The notes beneath the pieces are model-generated. The model worked only from the letters and a program-made list of their open reading frames with translations, was not told where the DNA came from and did not search any database. From positions 62,001 to 126,000 of the forward strand of contig CANMRV010000001.1 in the NCBI GenBank assembly GCA_947500435.1: a stretch of 64,000 nucleotides of DNA, read 5' to 3'. A program made the position numbers and the translations under genes. This document shows, piece after piece, positions 54,901-61,837 of this stretch. This DNA comes from an uncultured Flavobacteriaceae bacterium. Lineage in GTDB: Bacteria > Bacteroidota > Bacteroidia > Flavobacteriales > Flavobacteriaceae. Every line of letters starts with the position of its first letter. The stretch's first letter is position 1.

Positions 54901-55654
54901 TTTTAGAATCAGCTGATTGTACAATATCGGTGACGTTTAGGCGATAAAACGTTTCAAAACTTGGGTGCGAGGGTAATACCAAGTCATCAGTATTCGGTTG
55001 CGAGGGCTTTAGAATTCTTGAAAAAAGTGTATAGTTTCTATTGTAAACAGCATTATCAGTGAGGGCATATCTGCCTTCGGCAATATTCCAATCTTCTATT
55101 CCATTGGTGCTATAGCGAATGTCATAGAAGATTTCTGAAAATTCGGAATAGTTCTCTCCATTTTTAGATTTTTGGCGATAGAAGGCACGGGCGTAGCGAC
55201 TGATGTTCGCTTCCTTTTCAACTTTCTTAAAAGCCTTTTTTGCCAACTGTATGGCAAAGTCATCTTTTTTTGAAGCCTTTACCACGACTTCATCCAAAGC
55301 AGTCGTTAGAGGTTCAAGAGTTATAATTACATTGGAAACCTCCGAAATTTCTACGCTAGACGGATTATAGTTTAAATGCGAGAAGACTATTTTAACTGGG
55401 AGACTGTCAACGTTCAGAATAAATTCCCCTAATTCATTTGTAGCCGTTCCTATTGAAGAAGATACCAATGCAATGCTACAATACGGAATTGCCTCGCCAG
55501 TACTTTTATCTATAACTTTCCCACTTATTTGAAGTTGTTGAGACTGTAAATTGATGAGGGTCTTGTTCTCATTTACGGTGTTAAGAGCATTAGCGAAAAA
55601 AGGGAGGTAAACCTGACAAACAATGATAAGAACAATAGAATGAAATCGATTCAT
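51941..55654 (-). CDS. Large secreted protein: carboxypeptidase-like domain, macroglobulin modules, TonB plug (paralogue 3)
   Basis: 1237 residues. Signal peptide (about 1-24) and a carboxypeptidase-like regulatory domain (about 42-115: ISGKVIDKSTGEAIPYCSIA), then LDEVVVKASKK (about 122) and an extra region of about 270 residues (KKAFKKVEKEANISRYARAF) not present in the two paralogues. From about 450 on it repeats the whole paralogue 2 layout: EKVFLHTDKNLFSAGEYLWY, FFPEGGELVAG, a second regulatory domain, LDEVVVTEKK, plug (TPLWILDGVPVYND, RGGNGVILVYTK) and a tail (TIEFYNSDVAKG). No barrel is present. It has a 58-base gap to paralogue 2 on the same strand and probably shares its transcript. 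Confidence 0.82.
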   Translation of the reverse strand: MNRFHSIVLIIVCQVYLPFFANALNTVNENKTLINLQSQQLQISGKVIDKSTGEAIPYCSIALVSSSIGTATNELGEFILNVDSLPVKIVFSHLNYNPSSVEISEVSNVIITLEPLTTALDEVVVKASKKDDFAIQLAKKAFKKVEKEANISRYARAFYRQKSKNGENYSEFSEIFYDIRYSTNGIEDWNIAEGRYALTDNAVYNRNYTLFSRILKPSQPNTDDLVLPSHPSFETFYRLNVTDIVQSADSKIAIVHFKPLKTVKTPAFEGDVYIDMNTFDVLKINWSIARDDLDFVTLTSKNSSWKDYSISYEIAYKIDSLGVQLLDYIKVDQSFDYYKDDSFQSRSTTTSNLTFYEHYTPTSKKRLGRRLNSNRSDWKKLDEIGYNEQFWSNNSIVKRTPVEEEVISSFEKEDAFSSIFLNSAENIALMTLNIAEDPFIKVLGTQINLYNNYNPTEKVFLHTDKNLFSAGEYLWYSAYVAIGPNHQYTTASRVLHVDMIGPDNKILKSQTHELISGRGSGHIKLPSNIATGTYQLRAYTQWMQNFDSDFFFTKRISILGDTKKTSVSEKTEEQIDLQFFPEGGELVAGIAGKVAFKAIGSDGLGKKVKGQVLDSGGNSVAILNTFGRGAGFFQLLPIEGEQYTAILDDGTQFELPKVLDNGYILMADNLNEKSIRLNIQATASLQNKAFYVIAQMRQRRFYQGKFEFGDKPSMRIEIPKTQMPSGVLTITLFDENKKPWCERPVFVNNQEELVITTNINQQKFGKRNKIGLHINITDTDGRPVSTEFSIAVTDTGQVLKGPDSDNILTQLLLQSDIKGHISNPGLLFKDQKRATLHALDLVMLTHGWRKFNWTELWQPQNPKKEFEFAKGLILSGKARRLNGKPMPEASLNVIAKSGDLLGMLSTKTGIDGKFVIPDFNFKDNTEIVFNAFNSNDKPVSLKVTLDKKKKSIPQSTFRDPLNDIPKNTEDYLAYTSTRAQMDAYYDLDDVTELDEVVVTEKKIEQGGSPSVYGQTPDATVYAADNVSAYTVLDLVRRFSGVVVNNNSVSIRNGGTPLWILDGVPVYNDNPESSRIAEQASTPGDASPINPSFDQATAAGPVPNFIRTMDTFTVERVELLKGPRAAIYGSRGGNGVILVYTKRGVGQTKEPVLSPDFTVMGHAAEREFYSPKYDVKLDKHDTPDYRATLYWNPSVSTDKEGNATIEFYNSDVAKGIQVSIEALSPNGIPGTYLETSKK

Positions 55655-55723
55655 AACACAATTGGTTGATGAATCAAGGTACGAAGTGAAAATTAGACTG
55701 GAAAGAAAATACTAGCGTAAAAA

Positions 55724-56692
55724 TCAGTAACCGACCTTAGACCTGACCCTTTCTAGTACTTGATCAGCCACCTTTTTGGCCTTTTCCGCGCCAAGTGCAA
55801 GTGCGTCATCAATTTCATTGCGGTTATTCATGAAGTAATCGAACTTTTCGCGTGCTTCGCCAAATCGTTCAATGATTACTTCGTACAAGGCTTGCTTTGC
55901 ATGTCCATAACCATAGTTTCCGCCTTTGTAGTTAGCTCGCATTTCTTCAATTTGAGCTTCCGAAGCCAATATTTTGTATAGGGCAAAAGTGTTATCTGTT
56001 TCTGGGTCTTTCGGATCTTCCATTGGGGTGCTATCCGAAATAATACCCATTAATTGTTTGCGCAGTTTCTTATCTGTTTGAAAAAGGTTGATTAAATTCC
56101 CTTTGCTCTTACTCATTTTTGCGCCATCAGTTCCTGGTATGTACATGGTTTCTTCTTGCACTTTGGCTTCCGGTAAAACGAAAGCTTCTCCCAATTGCGC
56201 ATGAAAACGTGAGGCTACATCACGCGTCATCTCTAAATGTTGCAACTGATCTTTCCCAACGGGAACGATATTGGCATCATATAAGAGAATATCCGCAGCC
56301 ATTAGCATTGGGTAAGAGAAAAGACCAGCATTTACATCTTCCAACCGGTCTGCTTTGTCTTTAAAAGAGGTCGCCAGCGTCAAACGTTGATATGGAAAAA
56401 AACAACTCAAATACCAGGCTAGTTCTGTCACTTGGGGCACGTCACTTTGCCTGTAAAAAACAGTTTTATTGATATCTAAACCAAAAGCTAACCAGGTAGC
56501 AGCCGTAGCATAGGTATTGTTGCGAAGTTCTTCTCCATTTTTGATTTGCGTAAGTGAATGCATATCTGCAATAAATAGAAAAGATTCGTTCTTCGGGTTT
56601 TGAGCCATTTGAATAGCGGGCATGATTGCCCCTAGTATATTACCCAAGTGTGGTACACCCGTACTTTGAATGCCTGTTAAGATTCTTGCCAT
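55724..56692 (-). CDS. trpS: Tryptophan-tRNA ligase
   Basis: 322 residues, class I. It starts MARILTGIQSTGVPHLGNIL: the PxxHLGN version of the HIGH motif. MLMAADILLYDANIVPVGKDQLQHLEM is the tryptophan-binding region, and KMSKSKGN is the KMSKS motif that binds ATP. The enzyme charges tRNA-Trp. The frame extends 14 codons further upstream, but the ATG at 56692 follows a promoter box by 21 bases and gives the normal N-terminus. It is divergent from the acyltransferase gene. Confidence 0.97.
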   Translation of the reverse strand: MARILTGIQSTGVPHLGNILGAIMPAIQMAQNPKNESFLFIADMHSLTQIKNGEELRNNTYATAATWLAFGLDINKTVFYRQSDVPQVTELAWYLSCFFPYQRLTLATSFKDKADRLEDVNAGLFSYPMLMAADILLYDANIVPVGKDQLQHLEMTRDVASRFHAQLGEAFVLPEAKVQEETMYIPGTDGAKMSKSKGNLINLFQTDKKLRKQLMGIISDSTPMEDPKDPETDNTFALYKILASEAQIEEMRANYKGGNYGYGHAKQALYEVIIERFGEAREKFDYFMNNRNEIDDALALGAEKAKKVADQVLERVRSKVGY

Positions 56693-56713
56693 TGGTTTTA
56701 TTATCAAAGAGAA

Positions 56714-56721
56714 CAAAGGTA
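56714..56721 (-). promoter_or_regulatory. trpS promoter -7 box
   Basis: TACCTTTG on the minus strand, 21 bases before the trpS ATG. Confidence 0.6.
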
Positions 56722-56744
56722 AAACAAATACCAAAAAATGGCGT

Positions 56745-56752
56745 TACTTTTG
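56745..56752 (+). promoter_or_regulatory. Acyltransferase promoter -7 box
   Basis: TACTTTTG ends only 5 bases before the ATG at 56758. The transcript should therefore begin at or next to the start codon, that is, be leaderless. Confidence 0.6.
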
Positions 56753-56757
56753 AGATC

Positions 56758-57495
56758 ATGATTACTTTCTTGAAAAACATTGGCCACGTTATCTACCGCA
56801 TTTGGTTTTATGTTTTGGTAGCCGTACCCATCTTTTTGTTTTTCCCTTTCTTGCTCGTCAGTACCTTTTCAGAAAAATGGTATCCGCAATTTTTTTGGTT
56901 GGCCCGAAATCTATGGGCAACACCTATTCTGTATGGCATGGGGTGTCCCCCGAAGATAGTACGAGAGCAAAAATTAGAACGGGGGAAAAGTTATATGCTG
57001 GTAGCCAATCATACGAGTATGTTTGATATTATGTTGATGTTGCGAGTTAGCAAGAATCCATTTGTATTTGTTGGGAAGAAGGAATTATCAAAAATCCCCG
57101 TTTTTGGATTTTTCTTTAAAAGGGTTTGTATTATGGTTGACCGGGAAGACACAAGAAGCCGAACTGGAGTATACCGAAGAGCTCAGCGAAGATTAAACCA
57201 AGGATTAAGTATCTGTATTTTTCCGGAAGGGGGAGTACCAGAAGAACATGTCTTACTAGATTCATTTAAGGATGGCGCTTTCAAAATGGCCATTGCGCAT
57301 GATATTCCAGTGGTTCCTATAACTTTCTACGATGGCAAGAAACGTTTTTCTTTTACCTTTTTGAGTGGTGGTCCAGGTAGACTAAGAGCTAAAGTTCATA
57401 CGTTTTTTGAAACAGGAATTTTAGCCGAGGACGATAAATCAACTTTGAGGGAGGAAGTAAGAGAAGTTATTTTAAACGAATTGAAACAAAAATAA
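56758..57495 (+). CDS. 1-acyl-sn-glycerol-3-phosphate acyltransferase
   Basis: 245 residues, PlsC family. One or two N-terminal membrane helices (about 8-42) are followed by the acyltransferase motifs: NHTSMFD (H-x4-D, catalytic), VFVGKKELSKIPVFGFFF (motif II), FPEGGV (motif III) and IPVVPITFYDGKKR (motif IV). It makes phosphatidic acid at the inner membrane. ATG 56758 is preferred over an in-frame start at 56626 because the promoter lies between them and the shorter product has the normal length. A hairpin follows the stop. Confidence 0.93.
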   Translation: MITFLKNIGHVIYRIWFYVLVAVPIFLFFPFLLVSTFSEKWYPQFFWLARNLWATPILYGMGCPPKIVREQKLERGKSYMLVANHTSMFDIMLMLRVSKNPFVFVGKKELSKIPVFGFFFKRVCIMVDREDTRSRTGVYRRAQRRLNQGLSICIFPEGGVPEEHVLLDSFKDGAFKMAIAHDIPVVPITFYDGKKRFSFTFLSGGPGRLRAKVHTFFETGILAEDDKSTLREEVREVILNELKQK

Positions 57496-57496
57496 A

Positions 57497-57521
57497 CGCC
57501 CTGCAAATTTTTTGCAGGGCG
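57497..57521 (+). terminator. Hairpin after the acyltransferase gene
   Basis: CGCCCTGCAAA pairs perfectly with its complement across three T. It starts just after the stop. No T run follows, so termination may be incomplete or occur at the second small stem (CCATTGT/ACAATGG) 10 bases later. Confidence 0.6.
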
Positions 57522-57565
57522 CTCAACACCATTGTTTGAACAATGGATAACCAACCAACCTCGTT

Positions 57566-57606
57566 ACCCTGAACCTGCCTGCTGGCGGGCAGGTTCATTT
57601 TAGGGT
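57566..57606. repeat. Candidate interspersed CCTGCC-GGCAGG hairpin element
   Basis: GAACCTGCCTG faces CGGGCAGGTTC, with an outer stem ACCCT/AGGGT. I recall GC-rich CCTGCC palindromes scattered between genes in Flavobacteriaceae genomes. It lies between two convergent genes and could stop transcription from either side. Confidence 0.5.
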
Positions 57607-57625
57607 CTGTTTTTATCATTTGGAA

Positions 57626-59191
57626 CTAGAACTTAAAGTTCAACCCACTATACACACCAACTGAAAAAGGATTAAATGTTCCATCCGTTTCAGAGAAGGT
57701 ATTTAGTTGATATTTAAAAACCGGTTCTATATTTAACTGTACTTTCGGAGTGACTTTATAGTTCATACCAAAACCTACATTCGTACTGAAATTAACACTG
57801 TTCACGTTATTGGCTTCCCCAACCTCGGTAGTTAATTCACCTGAGCTGAGGGAAATAGAATTGTCAACCAAGAATAAAGAACTTACTCCTCCGATAAGAT
57901 TGATTCCAAACCTCTTGTCCAATACCACGTAGTTTAGTTCAACAGGCACTTCTAAATAGCCAAATTGTTGTTCCATAACACCATCGCGAGCAGCACTTAC
58001 CGCAGAAACATCTGAAGCGAAATCCGTTGAGTTATCGAGAAACGGATTTTGATTCAATGATTCAATTCTTGTATTGGTCTTACTGCTAACCACCAAATTT
58101 CTTGAGGTTAGGGTGTAATCAATATTGTCAATTTGACTGTTCGTAGCACTTTCTAGAGAGGAAGAAAATTCCACGTCGTTGGTGCGATACCCGTAATCAA
58201 CTTTGTGAATACCTGAACGAATGCTGAGTTTTTTACTGACCTCATAAGCAACAGAGAGACCATAACTAAGGTTGACATCACCTGACTTACTATTCGGCAC
58301 GAAAATCGAATGTACCGGAGAGCCTTCACCCATTGCGCTAAAATAAACAGGTGCTATACTTGGTCCGGCAGACCATTTGCTTCCTGAATTTTCCGCGACA
58401 ACTTCTTCTTGGTTTTGTTCGGCGATTTCATCAAAAATGGACTTCTTTTTTGAATCTTCCTCAATAGCTTCAGAAGCTTCTTCATTATTATTCTGTGCAA
58501 TACCTTCTTTGGAAGATTTATCAATTTCATTAATGACGCTATTTGTTTTTACATCGTTAGTATCCTTGGAAATATTTTTATCTAGCCCGGTTTCAGAAGT
58601 GCCCGAATCGGCAACCTCCGCTTTCTCGCTAATTTGGTCAAAGTCGTTTTCAGAAGCCTTGGTCTGATTTTGCTCAATGGTTTTACGAACCTCTACCTTA
58701 TCTGAATTGGCAACTTGAACCCCTAAAGCATTTTGATTTTTAATCACCTCTTTTTTGGATGACTGCTGAATTACATTCGATTCCGAATTTTCTTTTGGAA
58801 TAGTTTCTGTATTAACTACTTGATTCGTGGATGAGCTTTGTTCATCAGGAATAGTTTCCTGTTGTGCATCAACGATTTGCTCATCATTCGAAGTTTGATT
58901 TTCAAATGTAGTATCCGTTTTATTTTCTTCGGATGATTTTTCAGTATCCACCTTCACATCGGTAACTACTGGCTTAACAGAAGAGTTATTCTCAAAAGGA
59001 TTGATAAGCGTTATAGCTAAAAGTAGTACAGCTGCTACTCCACCTAATTTCCACCAGATGGGGATTACTTTGCGAGACTTTTTCTTTTTGTCCAATGATG
59101 CTTCAATCGACTGCCAGACTTTATCATCAGGAACTTCCGAAAAGTCTTTTAGTTTCTCATGAAACAGTTTGTCTAAATTCTTTTTACCCAT
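57626..59191 (-). CDS. Double-membrane-spanning anti-sigma-like protein with outer-membrane barrel
   Basis: 521 residues. Residues 1-45 are cytoplasmic and helical (KLFHEKLKDFSEVPDDKVW, then the short helix QSIEASLD), like the sigma-binding start of Bacteroidota anti-sigma proteins. One membrane helix (46-63) has no cleavage site. Residues about 65-285 form a linker rich in Glu, Ser, Asn and Lys. From about 288 (GSKWSAGPSIAPVYF) to the end there are alternating amphipathic strands and a terminal aromatic residue (SGLNFKF), as in outer-membrane beta-barrels. The ECF sigma gene is 36 bases upstream. I recall a comparable design described in Bacteroides (dual membrane-spanning anti-sigma factors). 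The inference is that barrel state is passed to the sigma factor. Confidence 0.78.
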   Translation of the reverse strand: MGKKNLDKLFHEKLKDFSEVPDDKVWQSIEASLDKKKKSRKVIPIWWKLGGVAAVLLLAITLINPFENNSSVKPVVTDVKVDTEKSSEENKTDTTFENQTSNDEQIVDAQQETIPDEQSSSTNQVVNTETIPKENSESNVIQQSSKKEVIKNQNALGVQVANSDKVEVRKTIEQNQTKASENDFDQISEKAEVADSGTSETGLDKNISKDTNDVKTNSVINEIDKSSKEGIAQNNNEEASEAIEEDSKKKSIFDEIAEQNQEEVVAENSGSKWSAGPSIAPVYFSAMGEGSPVHSIFVPNSKSGDVNLSYGLSVAYEVSKKLSIRSGIHKVDYGYRTNDVEFSSSLESATNSQIDNIDYTLTSRNLVVSSKTNTRIESLNQNPFLDNSTDFASDVSAVSAARDGVMEQQFGYLEVPVELNYVVLDKRFGINLIGGVSSLFLVDNSISLSSGELTTEVGEANNVNSVNFSTNVGFGMNYKVTPKVQLNIEPVFKYQLNTFSETDGTFNPFSVGVYSGLNFKF

Positions 59192-59227
59192 TACGTAAGG
59201 TCTTTATTTTGATGTTTTTTTCACTGA

Positions 59228-59794
59228 TCATACCAAGTCTTTCATTACAAATATGATGAGACCAATGATGGCTTTTGTTTGTTCGTTTTCGATTTTTTCC
59301 TTTAGAATCATTCGTGCTCGTGCAAGATTTGATTTTGATGTTCCTGCGGATGTCCCTAGCTTTTCACTAATTTCTTTATGGGAATACCCATCCAGTACAT
59401 ACATATTAAAGGTTAATCGATATTTATTTGGTAGTTCTTGAATGTACTGAAGAAGGGTTTGGAGATTAACATCTGCATATCCAGAATCCACCTCAACTTC
59501 TTCTACCGTATTTTCGGAAACTACATTTAAATATTCTTCTTTTCTATATTTCTGTAGTACAGTATTTACTGTAATACGTTTTATCCATCCTTCAAAAGAA
59601 CCTTTGCCACTATACTGACCTATTTTGTCAAAAATGGTCATAAAACTATCGTGCAAGTTGTCCTCTGCCTCGGTTTTATTGCGAGAGTATTTGAGGCTTA
59701 TACCAAACAATATAGGTGAGTACTTTCTATAGAGTTGGGCTTGAGCCTTTCGGTCTCCTCGTTTACAATGGTCTATGAGCTGTTCTAGACTCAA
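59228..59794 (-). CDS. ECF RNA polymerase sigma factor
   Basis: 188 residues. Region 2 (about 20-90: RKYSPILFGISLKYSRNKTE, AEDNLHDSFMTIFDKI, FEGWIKRITVNTVLQKYRK) and region 4 (about 120-172: LPNKYRLTFNMYVLDGYSHK, EISEKLGTSAGTSKSNLARA) are complete. It directs polymerase to stress or envelope genes. The start is TTG at 59794; there is no ATG between the preceding in-frame stop and the domain start. It is followed by the anti-sigma-like barrel protein, its likely controller. The target promoters cannot be identified from the window. Confidence 0.94.
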   Translation of the reverse strand: MSLEQLIDHCKRGDRKAQAQLYRKYSPILFGISLKYSRNKTEAEDNLHDSFMTIFDKIGQYSGKGSFEGWIKRITVNTVLQKYRKEEYLNVVSENTVEEVEVDSGYADVNLQTLLQYIQELPNKYRLTFNMYVLDGYSHKEISEKLGTSAGTSKSNLARARMILKEKIENEQTKAIIGLIIFVMKDLV

Positions 59795-59822
59795 AATTGT
59801 TGGTTAGGTTACAATGAAAGTA

Positions 59823-60239
59823 TTATATGACAGGAACTTCCACTTCAAAATACTGTTGTTCGCCGTTTGCGTCTTCGCCCTGCCAAAAGCGAAAAATATA
59901 AGTTTGGAAATGCTGTACTTCAAAACCAAAAGTGGCCACATCTTCAGATGAAGTTTCATTACAAGTTTCTTGATCGGTGCGTTTGGTGCCTATAAGCACA
60001 ACATTTCGCACGGTAACATCCTTAGGTGTGACGTCGAAACCACTGAAACTAGTACATGAATCAGGTTTTCTATAGGTCACACGAATTTGATACGTCTGAT
60101 TCAAACTAAAAAACTCTGGAAGGTCAGCACTCACTATTTGCAGCGGCACAAAATGAAAATTTGGTGCATCATCGTTGGTGCACGAATTAACCAACAACAT
60201 AGTCATTACAAATAAGATTCTGAAAAAGGTCTTCTTCAT
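59823..60239 (-). CDS. Hypothetical lipoprotein
   Basis: 138 residues. A lipoprotein signal (MTMLLVNSCTNDD, lipidated Cys about 20) precedes an all-beta domain, probably Ig-like, with three further Cys (in PDSCTSF and QETCNE) that could form a disulfide in the periplasm or outside. I recognise no family. It lies 28 bases upstream of the ECF sigma gene on the same strand and may be in its operon, perhaps as a sensor or regulon member. This link is inferred from position. ATG 60239 is preferred over the TTG two codons earlier. Confidence 0.75.
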   Translation of the reverse strand: MKKTFFRILFVMTMLLVNSCTNDDAPNFHFVPLQIVSADLPEFFSLNQTYQIRVTYRKPDSCTSFSGFDVTPKDVTVRNVVLIGTKRTDQETCNETSSEDVATFGFEVQHFQTYIFRFWQGEDANGEQQYFEVEVPVI

Positions 60240-60330
60240 CAGCAAACTATTTTTGCTTTTAAGATGCGCGTAATACCCAAAGGTTGCGTTCTAACAAGGA
60301 AAATAGATAAGGCGTAGGACCTATGAAAGT

Positions 60331-61335
60331 TTATTTCAGCGCATTTATAGCTTCGCGAATTTTCGCGTCTAATTCCTCAAACAATTCAGGATTGTCTAGT
60401 AATAGTGCTTTCACTGCATCACGACCTTGCCCTAATTTTGTGTCTCCATAGCTAAACCAAGATCCACTTTTCTTTACGATTTCATATTCTACACCCAAGT
60501 CGATAATTTCACCTACTTTGGAAATTCCTTCCCCGTACATGATATCGAACTCGGTGGTTCTGAAAGGAGGTGCGACTTTATTCTTAACCACTTTAACACG
60601 GGTTTTGTTACCCTGAACACCGCCGTCGGTATCTTTTATCTGAGTAGATCTTCTAATATCTAAACGAACAGATGCATAAAATTTAAGCGCATTACCACCT
60701 GTAGTTGTTTCAGGGTTTCCGAACATCACGCCAATCTTTTCACGCAATTGGTTAATGAAAATCACGGTACAATGTGTTTTGCTTATTGAACCGGTTAATT
60801 TTCGCAAAGCTTGAGACATCAATCTCGCGTGAAGCCCCATTTTTGAGTCTCCCATTTCGCCTTCAATCTCACTTTTCGGAGTTAAGGCAGCAACAGAGTC
60901 AATAACAACGATATCAATAGCACCAGAGCGAATTAAATTATCTGCAATCTCTAAGCCTTGTTCCCCATTATCAGGTTGAGAAATGATAAGGTTGTCGATA
61001 TCAACGCCTAATTTTTCCGCATAAAAACGGTCGAACGCATGTTCTGCATCTATAAAAGCCGCAATGCCACCTTGCTTCTGAGCTTCAGCAATAGCATGTA
61101 GAGTTAAAGTAGTCTTACCCGAAGATTCCGGACCGTAAATTTCAATAACCCTACCACGAGGATACCCTCCAACGCCTAATGCAATATCCAAACCTAGTGA
61201 ACCAGAAGGAATAACTTCAACATCTTCAATCACACTATCGCCCATCTTCATAACAGCACCTTTTCCGTAGGTTTTGTCTAATTTATCAAGGGTTAATTTT
61301 AAGGCTTTTAGCTTTGCGTCTTTCTCAGAACTCAT
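60331..61335 (-). CDS. recA: Recombinase RecA
   Basis: 334 residues. Walker [10 protein letters not shown], the following [13 protein letters not shown], Walker [18 protein letters not shown], the L1 loop with [10 protein letters not shown] and the L2 loop with [20 protein letters not shown] are all present, so the protein should form filaments on single-stranded DNA, catalyse strand exchange and promote LexA-type self-cleavage. The C-terminus is shorter and less acidic than in enteric bacteria, as usual in Bacteroidota. It is a single gene. Confidence 0.98.
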   Translation of the reverse strand: MSSEKDAKLKALKLTLDKLDKTYGKGAVMKMGDSVIEDVEVIPSGSLGLDIALGVGGYPRGRVIEIYGPESSGKTTLTLHAIAEAQKQGGIAAFIDAEHAFDRFYAEKLGVDIDNLIISQPDNGEQGLEIADNLIRSGAIDIVVIDSVAALTPKSEIEGEMGDSKMGLHARLMSQALRKLTGSISKTHCTVIFINQLREKIGVMFGNPETTTGGNALKFYASVRLDIRRSTQIKDTDGGVQGNKTRVKVVKNKVAPPFRTTEFDIMYGEGISKVGEIIDLGVEYEIVKKSGSWFSYGDTKLGQGRDAVKALLLDNPELFEELDAKIREAINALK

Positions 61336-61469
61336 AGTTTTCTCGTTTAATAAGGAGGGCTAAATTACCAATTCTTTTTGCATATAACAATGGGCGACGC
61401 AACCTTTTTATAAAACCTGCATCTAATTAAAAAAAGCTGCTAGTTTGAGTAAGGAATATCTATTGTTTT

Positions 61470-61584
61470 GAACGGCAATGGGCAATGGTGGCCTCTTCCT
61501 TTGGTACTTTGAAACTGCTATGAAGAAGAAAAAAATGGAACGGCCGTAAAAGAGTCTCGATTTATCGAGGCTCTTTTTTTTTTT
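61470..61584 (+). ncRNA. Candidate small RNA between recA and trhO
   Basis: A strong terminator at 61551-61584 has no gene before it on its strand: recA runs the other way and starts at 61335. A TTTG near 61443 and a TATTGTTTTG near 61461 are spaced like a relaxed -33/-7 pair, giving a transcript of about 110 bases from about 61472. Its ends could pair (ACGGC near the start, GCCGT before the terminator). No coding frame with a reasonable start is seen. The class is unknown. The rest of the 500-base gap holds a GC-rich hairpin (CCCCGA/TCGGGG, about 61594-61610) and the trhO promoter. Confidence 0.45.
61552..61584 (+). terminator. Orphan intrinsic terminator
   Basis: GAGTCTCGAT pairs with ATCGAGGCTC (one G-U) across a two-base loop and is followed by eleven T. 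No annotated plus-strand gene ends before it. Confidence 0.85.
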
Positions 61585-61775
61585 GTTTATTCGGCCCCGA
61601 GACTTCGGGGGGGTTCAGTATTTACCTTGAGTTCATTTTGCCCTGTTTTCCTAAAGGGATGCTTTGAAGCGATAATACTCATTTCCAGATTCTCCCTTCA
61701 GGGTCGGGATAAGGAACACGAACTTCTTTTGTATCACCCGTCATCGAGCATCCGACCTTTTCTACAAATTATCCT

Positions 61776-61783
61776 TATTTTTG
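61776..61783 (+). promoter_or_regulatory. trhO promoter -7 box
   Basis: TATTTTTG, an exact TAnnTTTG match 54 bases before the ATG at 61838. Confidence 0.55.
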
Positions 61784-61837
61784 CAATCCCGATAATCATC
61801 GGAAATAACATTCTTTAACTTAAATTATTAGTATAGC

